DNA of 64,000 bases from Desulfobacterales bacterium (GTDB lineage Bacteria > Desulfobacterota > Desulfobacteria > Desulfobacterales > JAEINQ01), in the NCBI GenBank assembly GCA_016342285.1, contig JAEINQ010000002.1:150122-214121 (forward strand), written 5' to 3'. The translations under genes were made by a program, and so were the position numbers. The notes under the pieces were generated by a model, which worked only from the letters and a program-made list of their open reading frames with translations, made no database searches and was not told the origin of the DNA. Shown piece after piece: positions 43,745 through 52,955 of this stretch. The number at the start of each line of letters is the position of its first letter. Positions within the stretch are counted from its first letter, which is position 1.

Positions 43745-44298
43745 ATTCGCTTCCGACCCTTACCACCGACCGGCTCCGGCTTCGCCCCTTTGACTTCTCC
43801 GACGGACCCCAGTTGCGGCGCATGGCCGGTGACCGGCGCATTGCCGACACCACGGTCAACATCCCCCACCCCTACGATGAGGGCATGGCCGAAACCTGGA
43901 TCGCCACCCACCGGCCTGAATTTGAAGCGGGCCGTCAGGTCAATCTTGCCATCACCCTGGGCACGGGCGGCATCCTGATCGGCGCCGTGGGGCTGGTTAT
44001 AGAGCCCGACGCCCACCGAGGCGACCTCGGTTACTGGATCGGTGTTCCCCATTGGGGCCGGGGCTACTGCACCGAAGCCGGCCGGGCGGTGCTGCGGTAT
44101 GCGTTTTCCGATCTTTTGCTGAACCGGGTCACCGCCTACCATTTCACCCGCAACCCCGCCTCGGGACGGGTAATGGAGAAGCTGGGCATGCACCATGAAG
44201 GCTGCCTTCGCCGTCACCTACTGAAATGGGAGCAATACGAAGACCTCGAACTCTACGGGATTCTGGCCCGGGAGTGGCGGGCTGCCCTTGACTTGTGA
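43741..44298 (+). CDS. GNAT acetyltransferase (RimJ/RimL type)
   Basis: A 185-residue GNAT of the Acetyltransf_3 group: LTTDRLRLRPFDFSD at the start, GDLGYWIGVPHWGRGYCTEAGRAVLRYAF for acetyl-CoA binding, and ASGRVMEKLGMHHEG. It would acetylate the N-terminus of a protein or a small amine. Coupled to the membrane-protein gene before it. Confidence 0.88.
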   Translation: MNSLPTLTTDRLRLRPFDFSDGPQLRRMAGDRRIADTTVNIPHPYDEGMAETWIATHRPEFEAGRQVNLAITLGTGGILIGAVGLVIEPDAHRGDLGYWIGVPHWGRGYCTEAGRAVLRYAFSDLLLNRVTAYHFTRNPASGRVMEKLGMHHEGCLRRHLLKWEQYEDLELYGILAREWRAALDL

Positions 44299-44447
44299 TC
44301 TCGCCGAACAACCCAACCCGAATACCGCCTCCCTCGCTCGAAACCGACCGAAATATTGGATGGGTTAAAATATGAATTAATTGGTCGTTTCAATGGGCCA
44401 AAAAATGGGGTATCCAGGACCTTTAATTCCATCTGGGAGTTTTGTTC

Positions 44448-45953
44448 ATGGGCATCCTGTTCTCCATTGACAAGCGGTCAAAAGAGCCGGTCTTTCGTCA
44501 GATCATGGATCGGATTATCGGGCTCGTCGATTCCGGTGCGCTCCTGCCGGGGGCGAGGGTGCCGTCGAGCCGATCCATGGCAGAGCAGCTGGATGTCAAC
44601 CGCTCGACGGTTTACCGGGCCTATCAGGAATTGTGGTCCATGGGATACCTGGAAAGCCGCCCCGGTTCCTATTCGCGGGTCCGGCAGCGGGTTCGCGTCG
44701 CCTCTGCGCCCGGGAAAAGGCGCCCACCCCTTATCCACTGGCAGGGCCGATGCACAGGGCCCACCCGGGACCTTTACGCGGATTCGGTTCGCCAGGCGGC
44801 CCTGGTGGGACCACTGGCCGGCGGGGATGTCATCGATTTTGTGCCCCTGGCACCGGACAGCCGGTGCTTTCCCCTGGATGCGTTCCGGAAATGTATGAAC
44901 CAGGCCCTTTCCCGGGACGGCGAAACGCTTCTCCAATACGGCAGTCCGCTGGGTTACGGGCCCCTTCGGACAGTCATCGCCGAGCGGATGCGTCTGCACA
45001 GCATGAACGTCTCGGCGGACAACATCATCATCACCACCGGTGCCCAGAATGCCATCCAGCTTCTGGTTCAGGCCCTGGCGGGGCCGGGGGACCGGGTGGT
45101 GATCGAGACCCCGACCTATGCCAGGGCCATGGATATTTTCCGGCTGGTCGGCGTGGAAATGACGCCCGTCGCCATGAACGCCAGCGGAATGGATCTGACG
45201 GCGCTGGAACGGTGCCTGGACCGCGCAGCGCCGGTCATGATCTACACCATCCCCAATTTTCACAACCCCACCGGCATCACCACCGACCAGGTCCACCGTG
45301 AAACCCTGCTGCGAATTTGCGAAGACCGGGCCATCCCTCTGGTGGAAGACGGATTCGAAGAAGAATTGAAGTATTTCGGCAAACCGGTTCTTCCCATCAA
45401 GTCCATGGACCGGAGGGGTGTGGTTGTCTATCTCGGGACGTTTTCCAAGGTACTCTTCCCCGGTCTGCGCATCGGGTGGGTGGCGGCCGAAGAAGGGCTG
45501 ATCGACCACCTCGCCGTGGTCCAGCGGGCGTCGATCATTTCGGGAAACCTGCTCGACCAGGCGGCCCTGGCCCGCTTTTGTCGGCAGGGGCACTACGACC
45601 GGCATGTCAGGCGTTTTCACCGGATTTATCGCCGGCGTATGCAGACGGCCATAGACGCCCTTGAAACACATTTCCCGCGACAGCATGTGACGTGGACCCG
45701 ACCGGCCGGCGGATATACCCTCTGGGTCGGGCTCAGACACCTGCAAATGGACGAGCCGGGGCTGCTTCGTGCCATTGCGGCCCACAACGTTCGGGTCATG
45801 CCGGGCAGCGTCCACTTTCACGGCGACTGCCGGGCTCTGTCTTTCCGGCTCTCCATCGCCCAACTCGATGAATCCCAAATCGAAACCGGCATCGGCCGGC
45901 TTGGCCGGGTGCTTGGCCGTCTTTACGAAAAGCGCACCAGCGCACACCGGTGA
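44448..45953 (+). CDS. MocR/GabR-type GntR-aminotransferase regulator
   Basis: A 501-residue fusion: a GntR winged helix (FRQIMDRIIGLVDSGALLPGARVPSSRSMAEQLDVNRSTVYRAYQEL) and a fold-type I aminotransferase domain with YTIPNFHNPTG and the PLP Lys in LGTFSKVLFPGLRIGW. MocR proteins use PLP to sense an amino compound and control a nearby gene. It lies 55 bases before a class III aminotransferase in the same direction, which it probably regulates. Confidence 0.93.
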   Translation: MGILFSIDKRSKEPVFRQIMDRIIGLVDSGALLPGARVPSSRSMAEQLDVNRSTVYRAYQELWSMGYLESRPGSYSRVRQRVRVASAPGKRRPPLIHWQGRCTGPTRDLYADSVRQAALVGPLAGGDVIDFVPLAPDSRCFPLDAFRKCMNQALSRDGETLLQYGSPLGYGPLRTVIAERMRLHSMNVSADNIIITTGAQNAIQLLVQALAGPGDRVVIETPTYARAMDIFRLVGVEMTPVAMNASGMDLTALERCLDRAAPVMIYTIPNFHNPTGITTDQVHRETLLRICEDRAIPLVEDGFEEELKYFGKPVLPIKSMDRRGVVVYLGTFSKVLFPGLRIGWVAAEEGLIDHLAVVQRASIISGNLLDQAALARFCRQGHYDRHVRRFHRIYRRRMQTAIDALETHFPRQHVTWTRPAGGYTLWVGLRHLQMDEPGLLRAIAAHNVRVMPGSVHFHGDCRALSFRLSIAQLDESQIETGIGRLGRVLGRLYEKRTSAHR

Positions 45954-46007
45954 AACGCCGGCCATCTTTGACAAGGCAAGCCCTTGACAAGCAGAAAAGG
46001 AAACGCC

Positions 46008-47195
46008 ATGAGTTCTGTCCTGAGGTGTTCCGGGTACAATCTCGTCAAAACCGACATGGTTCGGGGAGAGGGGTGTTATCTGTTCGATTCCGCCGGAAGG
46101 CGGTATCTGGACTTGGAGGCCGGGGTTTGGTGCATGGCACTGGGACACAGCCATCCGAGAATCAACCGGGCAATTTACGCCCAGGGCCAGCGGGTTTCCC
46201 ACATCGGCTTTCGGTATACCGCGCAGGTGGTCGAGACCGCGGCAGAGGCGCTGATCGATTCGTTGAAAATCCCCGGCGGTAAGTCTCTTTTTTTGAGCTC
46301 GGGGAGCGAGGCGGTCGAATTTAGCGTTCAGGCGGCACGGCGTATCACATCACGGCCCCTGCTCCTGACGCTGTCGAACACACATCTGGCGGCATACGGT
46401 TCTGCAGGACAAAAAGACGGCGAGGAATGGTTTTGTTTTGACTGGCATGCCTGCGCCGGTTGTACCCGGGCAGACTGCCATCCCGGGTGCATCCTTCTGG
46501 CGCCGATCCCGTTTGATCGCGTGGGTGCCTTTGTCTTTGAGCCGGGCAGCTCTTCGGGCCTGGTCCGGTTTCCGCCGCGGATGCTCATCGAGACCTTCGC
46601 CCGAACGGTCCGCGGACAGGGCGGACTGGTGGTCGTGGACGAAGTCACCACCGGACTGGGGCGCACCGGTGCGTGGTACGGGTTTGAACACTACGGCCTG
46701 GAACCCGATCTGGTGGCCCTGGGAAAGGGGCTGGGAAACGGATATCCGGTCAGCGCCGTGGCCATGACCGGTGGTGTGGCACAATCCCTGACAGGCGAAG
46801 GTTTCCGCTATGCCCAGTCCCACCAGAACGACCCTCTGGGTTGCGCCGTGGCCAAGGAGGTGATCGCCGCCATCCAAGAGGAAGGCCTGGTGGAGAGAAG
46901 CCGCCGGGTCGGCGCCCGTTTTCTCCGCGGCCTGGAGGCGGTCGGGGAGGGGTGCGGTCTGGTCCGAGACGTCCGCGGCCGGGGCCTGATGCTGGCCGTT
47001 GAACTGGCACCGGGTCTGGCGTGCGAGGTGTACCGGGCACTCTTGGACCGCGGATTTCTGGCAGGATACAAGCCCGAGACGAATCTTCTCCGGTTCTATC
47101 CCCCCCTGACCCTGGAAGAAAACGACGTTGACCGTTTTGTAGAGAACCTGGCGCAGGTGATGGGAATCATCGAGACCGAAAAGAGGGACCGATGA
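46008..47195 (+). CDS. Class III aminotransferase with an unusual Cys/His insert
   Basis: A 395-residue fold-type I aminotransferase with LFLSSGSEAVEF, LVVVDEVTTGLGRTGAWYGFEHYG and the PLP Lys in ALGKGLGNGYP. Relatives include ornithine, acetylornithine and beta-alanine aminotransferases. Where these have a short loop, this protein has C143, H147, C149, C152, C157, H158 and C161, a spacing that could bind zinc or an Fe-S cluster. AAAAGGA precedes the ATG. It overlaps the following GNAT gene by four bases. An omega-amino acid is a likely substrate; the insert is unexplained. Confidence 0.88.
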   Translation: MSSVLRCSGYNLVKTDMVRGEGCYLFDSAGRRYLDLEAGVWCMALGHSHPRINRAIYAQGQRVSHIGFRYTAQVVETAAEALIDSLKIPGGKSLFLSSGSEAVEFSVQAARRITSRPLLLTLSNTHLAAYGSAGQKDGEEWFCFDWHACAGCTRADCHPGCILLAPIPFDRVGAFVFEPGSSSGLVRFPPRMLIETFARTVRGQGGLVVVDEVTTGLGRTGAWYGFEHYGLEPDLVALGKGLGNGYPVSAVAMTGGVAQSLTGEGFRYAQSHQNDPLGCAVAKEVIAAIQEEGLVERSRRVGARFLRGLEAVGEGCGLVRDVRGRGLMLAVELAPGLACEVYRALLDRGFLAGYKPETNLLRFYPPLTLEENDVDRFVENLAQVMGIIETEKRDR

Positions 47196-47617
47196 AAATT
47201 TCACTGCGGTTCGACACCGAAGGGATCGATTGGCTCTGGGCCACCGATATTTTCCGGCTTGCGCCCCTGGGCACCCGTGAGCCGAGGAAACTGAAGCGGG
47301 CCTTTGAAAACAGCACCCATGCCTGTTTTGCCTGGAATGGGGACCTCCTGGTGGGAATGGCCCGGGCCCTTTCCGACGACGAATACCAGGCCGTGGTATA
47401 CGACCTGGTGGTGTTGCCCGAATACCAGGGCCAGGGGGTCGGCCGGCAGATCATGGCGGCAATCCACCGGCGCCTGTCCGTGAGGACAATCATCCTGTAC
47501 GCTGTTCCCGGAAAAGAGTCATTTTACCAAAAACTCGGCTACGCCAAGATGCTCACCGCCATGGCCAGGCGGGCAGAGGATGTGGACGCCTTCCGGAATG
47601 AAGGATACATCGAATAG
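47192..47617 (+). CDS. GNAT acetyltransferase
   Basis: A 141-residue GNAT with VYDLVVLPEYQGQGVGRQIMAAI (acetyl-CoA motif A) and FYQKLGYAKM (motif B). The start overlaps the aminotransferase stop, so the product may acetylate a product of that enzyme. This is an inference from coupling only. Confidence 0.88.
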   Translation: MKISLRFDTEGIDWLWATDIFRLAPLGTREPRKLKRAFENSTHACFAWNGDLLVGMARALSDDEYQAVVYDLVVLPEYQGQGVGRQIMAAIHRRLSVRTIILYAVPGKESFYQKLGYAKMLTAMARRAEDVDAFRNEGYIE

Positions 47618-47631
47618 AATCGATAAATAAC

Positions 47632-48734
47632 GGGGACGTAAGTGAAAACTTGACAAACATATTTTGGTGTGCGGTGATGAACCATGCCAAGAAAAGCCCG
47701 CATAGATGCCCCGGGCGCGCTTCAACATATCATTTTCCGCGGAATTGAGAAAAGGGCTATTTTCGCGGACGATACCGATTACCAGCGTTTCCTGGAGCGG
47801 CTTGCCACTGTATTGCCTGAGACGAACACGCCTTGTTTTGCCTGGGCCCTGATGCCCAACCATGTCCATTTGTTGATGAAGACCGGAGAAATACCCATTT
47901 CAACGATCATGCGTCGATTGCTTACCGGGTACGCTGTTCAGTTCAACCGAAGGCATCGTCGACACGGGCACTTATTCCAAAACCGCTACAGGTCTTTTCT
48001 TTGTGAGGAGGAAAAATACTTCAAGGAATTGGTTCGATACCTCCACCTCAATCCCCTTCGGGCAAATGTCGTCCATGACTTTGATGCGTTGAGCAACTAC
48101 CCCTATTGCGGTCACAGTGTCATGCTGGGAAACATCGAACGGGGTTGGCATGATACCGATTATGTGCTCCAGCGGTTCGGCACAAACGTGGGGCAAGCCC
48201 GAAAGGCCTATTCGGCTTTTGTCATGAAGGGGATCCCGCTGGGAAGAAGACCGGAACTTGTCGGCGGCGGGCTGGTGCGTTCCATGGGCGGGTGGGTTGC
48301 CTTGAAGGAATACCGAGACTCTGGCCGGTCTGTAGCCAGCGACGAGCGCATTCTCGGCAGCGGTGATTTTGTAAAAGCAACTTTGCGTCAGGCAAATGAA
48401 GCCATGGAAAAAAGGGGGCGGGCTCGGGCTAAGGGGCTGGATTTGGATCAGGTGAAGCGTTGCGTTGCAGATCTCGTTTCGGTGCCGTGCGAAACCATTA
48501 CCAGTGTCGGCCGTAAGCGTAAGGTTGCATTGGCCAGGAGTCTGATCTGCTGGTTTGCCGTTGAAAGGCTTCAAATGAGTGCCGCCGATGTGGCGAGGCA
48601 ACTTTCCTTGTCACCATCGGCGGTGAGCCGGCTCATTGACCGCGGCCGAAATGAAACCCTGCGTTTTCGAGTTGAAGAGAGCCTGCTTTAACCGGAAGAA
48701 AAAAGAAACTTGTCAAGTTTTCACTTACGTCCCC
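47632..48734. mobile_element. RAYT-type element bounded by perfect 25-bp inverted repeats
   Basis: The sequence at 47632-47656 (starting GGGGACGTAAGTG) recurs exactly in reverse complement at 48710-48734, bracketing a single Y1 transposase gene. Element length is 1103 bp. No target duplication is seen, as expected for HUH transposition. Confidence 0.8.
47684..48691 (+). CDS. REP-associated tyrosine transposase (HUH, IS200-like)
   Basis: A 335-residue transposase: N-terminal LQHIIFRGIEKRAIF, HUH motif MPNHVHLL and the nucleophilic Tyr region EEEKYFKELVRYLHLNPLRANV. A DnaA-like HTH lies at the C-terminus (MSAADVARQLSLSPSAVSRLIDRGR). The longer C-terminal extension is typical of the group with a fused HTH. 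It would move REP-like palindromes, of which this window has many. Confidence 0.92.
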   Translation: MPRKARIDAPGALQHIIFRGIEKRAIFADDTDYQRFLERLATVLPETNTPCFAWALMPNHVHLLMKTGEIPISTIMRRLLTGYAVQFNRRHRRHGHLFQNRYRSFLCEEEKYFKELVRYLHLNPLRANVVHDFDALSNYPYCGHSVMLGNIERGWHDTDYVLQRFGTNVGQARKAYSAFVMKGIPLGRRPELVGGGLVRSMGGWVALKEYRDSGRSVASDERILGSGDFVKATLRQANEAMEKRGRARAKGLDLDQVKRCVADLVSVPCETITSVGRKRKVALARSLICWFAVERLQMSAADVARQLSLSPSAVSRLIDRGRNETLRFRVEESLL

Positions 48735-48755
48735 CTATAATTATGGAGGAATACC

Positions 48756-49412
48756 TTGGCATTGTTGGGGAATCAGTTTGGCTACTGGGACCGGGTGGCT
48801 CGGGAGAAAGTCTTTACCCACCCGCTGAATGAGAAGGTGCTAACGCAGCTTATAGATCGGAAAGCCCGCCTTCTGGATTACGGATGCGGCTACGGAAGGA
48901 CCTGCGACGACCTGGTCCGACTGGGATATGCCGACGTTACGGGAGTCGACACCTCGGCGAAGATGATTCAGCGGGGGAACAGGTTATTTCCGCATCTGAA
49001 TCTGAAAACCCTTGACCTGCCCGACGACGGCATGCTGCCCTTTGAATCCGAAGCCTTTGACGGTGTGCTTCTTTTTGCCGTGCTGACCTGCATTCCGGAA
49101 GACGGCGACCAGCGTTGCCTGATCGATGAGATCCGCCGCATTCTGCGGCCGGCCGGCCTCCTTTACGTCAGCGACTACTGGCTTCAGACCGATGACCGGA
49201 ATGTCCGCCGGTACCGCCAGTTTACTGAACGGTTCGGTCGCTACGGAATTTTCGAACTGCCCGAGGGGACCGTGGTCCGGCACCACCGCCGTGAGCACGT
49301 GACGACCCTGCTGCGCCGGTTTGAAATCTTGGATCTTGTGGACATGGAGGTCGTCACCATGAACGGAAATTGCTCCAACGGGTTTCAGTATTTCGGCAGG
49401 AAGGCGAGTTGA
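48756..49412 (+). CDS. Class I SAM-dependent methyltransferase (TTG start)
   Basis: A 218-residue methyltransferase with LLDYGCGYGRTCDDLVRLG (motif I), VTGVDTSAKMIQRGN, FDGVLLFAVLTCIPED and RILRPAGLLYVSDYW. No ATG fits; the TTG at 48756 has GGAGGA six bases upstream. It directly follows the RAYT element and overlaps the ferredoxin-type gene by one base (TGATG), so the two are coupled. Confidence 0.85.
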   Translation: MALLGNQFGYWDRVAREKVFTHPLNEKVLTQLIDRKARLLDYGCGYGRTCDDLVRLGYADVTGVDTSAKMIQRGNRLFPHLNLKTLDLPDDGMLPFESEAFDGVLLFAVLTCIPEDGDQRCLIDEIRRILRPAGLLYVSDYWLQTDDRNVRRYRQFTERFGRYGIFELPEGTVVRHHRREHVTTLLRRFEILDLVDMEVVTMNGNCSNGFQYFGRKAS

Positions 49413-50530
49413 TGGTTTTTCATGAGGCTATCCTGTACGTAGCCAGCGGCACGGGAAACACCCGGGCCGTCGGCAATTGGGCTTGTGCCATCCTCGAAAA
49501 CAGCGGCATTGCGGCCCGGTCCGCGATGATCGATTCGTGCGATCCCCATGCGCAGATCCGGCCGTCGCAACAAGTCCTGATGGGGATCCTCTTCCCGACC
49601 CATGGTTTTCTGCCGCCCTGGTCAATGATCAAGTTTCTCTTCAGGCTTCCGAGAAAAAGGGGGGCTTCGGCTTTCTGTGCGGCAACCCGTGGCGGACTGC
49701 GTTTCGGTTCGGTCCAGATTCCCGGCGCGGCCGGATTCGGGCCGTTCCTGGCCGCTCTGGTGTTGGGGTTCAAGGGGTATCGCGTCCGGGGTGTTTTCAG
49801 TCTGGACATGCCGTCGAATTTCATTAATTTCCACTGGGGGCTGCACCGGAAGAACGTCGATGCCATTTCGCAAAGGGCGCGCAGGTGCCTGGAAACGCCT
49901 ATGGCCCGTTTGGTGTCGGGGGAAAGGGTCTTTCTGACCCGCAACAACCTCTGGGAGGCCCTGTGGACCGTGGGGATGTTCTGGGCCATCCCCCTCTTTC
50001 CGATCTTCTACCTGATCTTCGGTCGGTTGTTCATGGCCAAGATGCTCTTTTCCTGTGACCGCTGCGTTGGGTGCGGACTTTGTGCTGCCGCCTGCCCCAA
50101 CCACGCCATTGTCATGAAGACAGTCGGTGGTGATAAAAAACGACCCTTTTGGACTTGGCGCTGCGAAACCTGCATGCGCTGCATGGGTTACTGCCCAACC
50201 CGGGCGGTGGAGGCGGGCCATTCCTGGGCGATTCTGCTTTATTTCATCGTCTCGGTTCCGGTGGGCGCCTGGCTGGTGGCCAAACTGAGCGGAGCGATCC
50301 CCGGGTTTCCCAATGTGCGGAACTATTGGACTCTGGAACTGGTCAATGTCGTTTATTTCTATCCCGCGATGATCATCGCCTATCGGGTATTCTGGAGCCT
50401 GCTCCGGGTGCCTTTGCTCCGATCTTTTTTTACCAGAACCACCCTGACCCATTATTACCGACGCTATCATCATCCCGAAATCCCTCGCAAGAGCCTGGCA
50501 TCGGCGCGACCCCGAAGACGGTCACGGTAA
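49412..50530 (+). CDS. EFR1-type flavodoxin-ferredoxin membrane protein
   Basis: A 372-residue protein: N-terminal flavodoxin-like domain (YVASGTGNTRAVGNWA as the FMN phosphate loop; GILFPTHGFLPPW), a hydrophobic segment, and two 4Fe-4S sites (CDRCVGCGLCAAACP and CETCMRCMGYCPTRA). Further hydrophobic segments lie at the C-terminus (WAILLYFIVSVPVGAWLV; VVYFYPAMIIAYRVFW). The EFR1 family couples FMN and Fe-S electron transfer at the membrane. It is translationally coupled to the methyltransferase before it, suggesting a joint unknown pathway. Confidence 0.88.
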   Translation: MVFHEAILYVASGTGNTRAVGNWACAILENSGIAARSAMIDSCDPHAQIRPSQQVLMGILFPTHGFLPPWSMIKFLFRLPRKRGASAFCAATRGGLRFGSVQIPGAAGFGPFLAALVLGFKGYRVRGVFSLDMPSNFINFHWGLHRKNVDAISQRARRCLETPMARLVSGERVFLTRNNLWEALWTVGMFWAIPLFPIFYLIFGRLFMAKMLFSCDRCVGCGLCAAACPNHAIVMKTVGGDKKRPFWTWRCETCMRCMGYCPTRAVEAGHSWAILLYFIVSVPVGAWLVAKLSGAIPGFPNVRNYWTLELVNVVYFYPAMIIAYRVFWSLLRVPLLRSFFTRTTLTHYYRRYHHPEIPRKSLASARPRRRSR

Positions 50531-50738
50531 CCGGCGAGGGGGGCGATTGTCACAGGACCCCTCCTTTGCTATGATGGGGCCTCCGATGGGAAAGCCCCCC
50601 GGTCCACGGCGGTCCGAATCCTGATTCTCTCTCCCCTTCCGGCTCCAGTGCCGCCGCCCTGGACAAGGCGCTTCCAGCGTCGCGCCGCCCCCGGCCCTGT
50701 CCCTGTTAAGAGTCCGTTCACATGCAGAGGAGACGCCC

Positions 50739-52241
50739 ATGAACATTTCCGACAACATCCAGCGTGCCGCAAACTTCTTTCCGGGCCATACCGCCATTAT
50801 TTTCGAAGGGAACGCCATCAGTTACGCCGACCTTAATGCCCGTGTCCATCGCCTGGCCAACGCAATGACCACCCATGGCGTGGGAAAGGGCGACCGCGTG
50901 GCCCTGTTTCTGCCCAACATTCCGGAATTTGCCGTTTGTTATCTGGCCGCGGTCAGGATCGGGGCCATTGCCGTTTCGGTCAATGCCATGCTCAAATCCG
51001 ATGAACTCAAATACATCTTCGGCGACTGTGAGCCGGCGATGGTGTTCACCACCGGCGAACTTCTTTCCAGCCTCCCTTCCGATGGCTGCCCCGGCCTGGA
51101 TCAGGTACTCGTCTGCGAAGGGGATTCCCAGGGACGTCCCACCCTGGTGCAGTGGATGGCAAGCGGCGCGGACACGGGACCTATCGCCCATATGGACCCG
51201 GGCGACCCGGCTGCTCTTCTTTATACCTCAGGAACCACGGGGTTTCCCAAAGGGGCCACCCTTTCCCACGGCAACGTGGTTTCCAATACCTGGTCCACCG
51301 TTCACCATGCCGGATTTACCGCAGAAGACCGCATGATTCTCTTCCTTCCCCTGTTTCACGTCTTCGGGCAGAACTTCATCATGAACGCCACGTTCCTGGC
51401 TAGCGGAACCTTGCTTCTTTATCGCCGGTTCGTTCCGGACCAGGTGCTGGCGGCCATCGCCAAGGATCGCGGCACCATGCTTTTTGCCGTGCCGACCATT
51501 TATATCCACCTGCTCAACATGAACCTTTCCGACCACGACCTGTCTTCTATCCGCTACGAATTTTCGGCGGCCTCCACCATGCCCAGGGAAATTTCGGCCC
51601 AGTGGAGCCAGCGCTTCGGCCGCCCCGTTTATGAAGGGTACGGGCTGACCGAATGTTCTCCCTTTGCCTGCTACAACCACGATTTCCGCCACAAGTTCGG
51701 CAGTGTGGGGACCCCCGTGGAGAATTTTGAAATCCGGATCCTCGACGAGAACGACAACGAACTTCCCGTGGGCCAGTGGGGAGAAATCGGCATTCGGGGC
51801 CCCGGGGTGATGACCGGGTACTGGAACCGGCCCGAAGAGACCGAAAAGGCGCTGCGCGGCGGCTGGCTCCACTCCGGCGACATCGGGATGGTGGATGATG
51901 AGGGATTTGTTTTTATTGTCGACCGGGTCAAGGATATGATCAATGTTTCGGGGCTCAAGGTCTGGCCGGCCGAGGTGGAACAGTTTCTCTACCGCCATCC
52001 GGCCATCCGTGAGGTGGCCGTTTACGGCGTCCCCCATGCGGAAAAAGGTGAAATCGTCAAGGCGGCGGTGGTGCTCAAGAACGGATTTGAGACGACGGGC
52101 GAAGAGATCATTGCCCACTGCCGGGAACGGATGGCCGTCTACAAGGTGCCGGCCGCGGTGGATATCCTCGATGAACTCCCCAAGAGCGCGACCGGAAAGA
52201 TTCTCAAGCGGATCTTGCGGGAAACCTCCGGGGGGGCATGA
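50739..52241 (+). CDS. AMP-forming acyl-CoA ligase
   Basis: A 500-residue ANL-superfamily ligase with the P-loop LLYTSGTTGFPKGATLSHGN, YGLTECSP, LHSGDIGMVDDEGFVFIVDRVKDMINVSG and the catalytic Lys in PKSATGKILKR. It activates a carboxylic acid with ATP and CoA. The N-terminal domain is of the medium/long-chain or aryl type, but specificity is open. AGGAG precedes the ATG. Confidence 0.93.
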   Translation: MNISDNIQRAANFFPGHTAIIFEGNAISYADLNARVHRLANAMTTHGVGKGDRVALFLPNIPEFAVCYLAAVRIGAIAVSVNAMLKSDELKYIFGDCEPAMVFTTGELLSSLPSDGCPGLDQVLVCEGDSQGRPTLVQWMASGADTGPIAHMDPGDPAALLYTSGTTGFPKGATLSHGNVVSNTWSTVHHAGFTAEDRMILFLPLFHVFGQNFIMNATFLASGTLLLYRRFVPDQVLAAIAKDRGTMLFAVPTIYIHLLNMNLSDHDLSSIRYEFSAASTMPREISAQWSQRFGRPVYEGYGLTECSPFACYNHDFRHKFGSVGTPVENFEIRILDENDNELPVGQWGEIGIRGPGVMTGYWNRPEETEKALRGGWLHSGDIGMVDDEGFVFIVDRVKDMINVSGLKVWPAEVEQFLYRHPAIREVAVYGVPHAEKGEIVKAAVVLKNGFETTGEEIIAHCRERMAVYKVPAAVDILDELPKSATGKILKRILRETSGGA

Positions 52242-52429
52242 TGCCCATGGAGTGATTGACTCGCTGGTGGTGCCGCCGTTTCAACGACCGGTGGGTGGAC
52301 CCCTGGGGGAAAACAGGGTTGATGAAGAATGTGTCCATGGTATAATGCCCATCCGTTACAGAACGATCCGTGGATGGAAACGCATTGAATCATCCACGGT
52401 AACCGATCGACCCTAAAGGACACACGGAC

Positions 52430-52825
52430 ATGACCAACGACGACACCCATCTTAAGACCATCGGCTATATCCTCTGGCTTTTCGGATTTACCGGCTCCCA
52501 CCGGTTCTATTACGGAAAACCGGTCACCGGAACCATCTGGTTTCTCACACTGGGCCTGCTCGGTATCGGGTGGCTCATTGATCTGTTTCTCATCCCCTCC
52601 ATGGACCGGCAGGCGGACCTACGGTTTGCGGCCGGGCCGGTCAATTACACCGTGGCCTGGGTTCTGCTCACCTTTCTGGGGCTGTTCGGCATTCACCGGT
52701 TCTACCTCGGAAAATGGATTTCGGGGATTGTCTACCTGATTACGGGCGGCTTTTTCCTCATCGGCGTTCTCTACGATTTCTGGACCCTCAACGATCAGGT
52801 GTCCGAGATCAATGGCGCCCTCTGA
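52430..52825 (+). CDS. Double TM2-domain membrane protein
   Basis: A 131-residue protein built from two TM2 repeats, each with the G-x-H-R-F-Y motif (FGFTGSHRFYYGK and LGLFGIHRFYLGK) followed by paired hydrophobic helices. The family function is unknown. AAGGA precedes the ATG. Confidence 0.88.
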   Translation: MTNDDTHLKTIGYILWLFGFTGSHRFYYGKPVTGTIWFLTLGLLGIGWLIDLFLIPSMDRQADLRFAAGPVNYTVAWVLLTFLGLFGIHRFYLGKWISGIVYLITGGFFLIGVLYDFWTLNDQVSEINGAL

Positions 52826-52835
52826 TGGGCCAGAT

Positions 52836-52895
52836 CGTTTCCATCCATAAATGGCCTTTTTCCCCAATCGGAACGTATTTCTGACAAATGCTATA
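52836..52895. repeat. Adjoining fragments of repeat families C and D
   Basis: 52836-52869 matches the left end of the family C element at 29958. 52867-52895 is the reverse complement of the family D word TATAGCGTTTGTCAG...GTTCCGAT found at 59326 and 62310. The junction (CCCCAATCGGAACG) suggests insertion of one element into the other. Confidence 0.5.
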
Positions 52896-52955
52896 ATGGT
52901 ACAACACTTATGGCGTTGAGCACGAAGCGAGCGACTCGACAGGGAGGATCTTGCC

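Noticed and set aside
44478..46202. 574-codon minus-strand frame
   Set aside because: It lies antisense to the MocR and aminotransferase genes, both with full family motifs. It is a high-GC codon-bias artefact.
48710..48741. Hybrid promoter formed by the RAYT element end and a TATAAT for the methyltransferase
   Set aside because: The nearest -35-like word is 20 bases away, and transcription would start on top of the ribosome-binding site.
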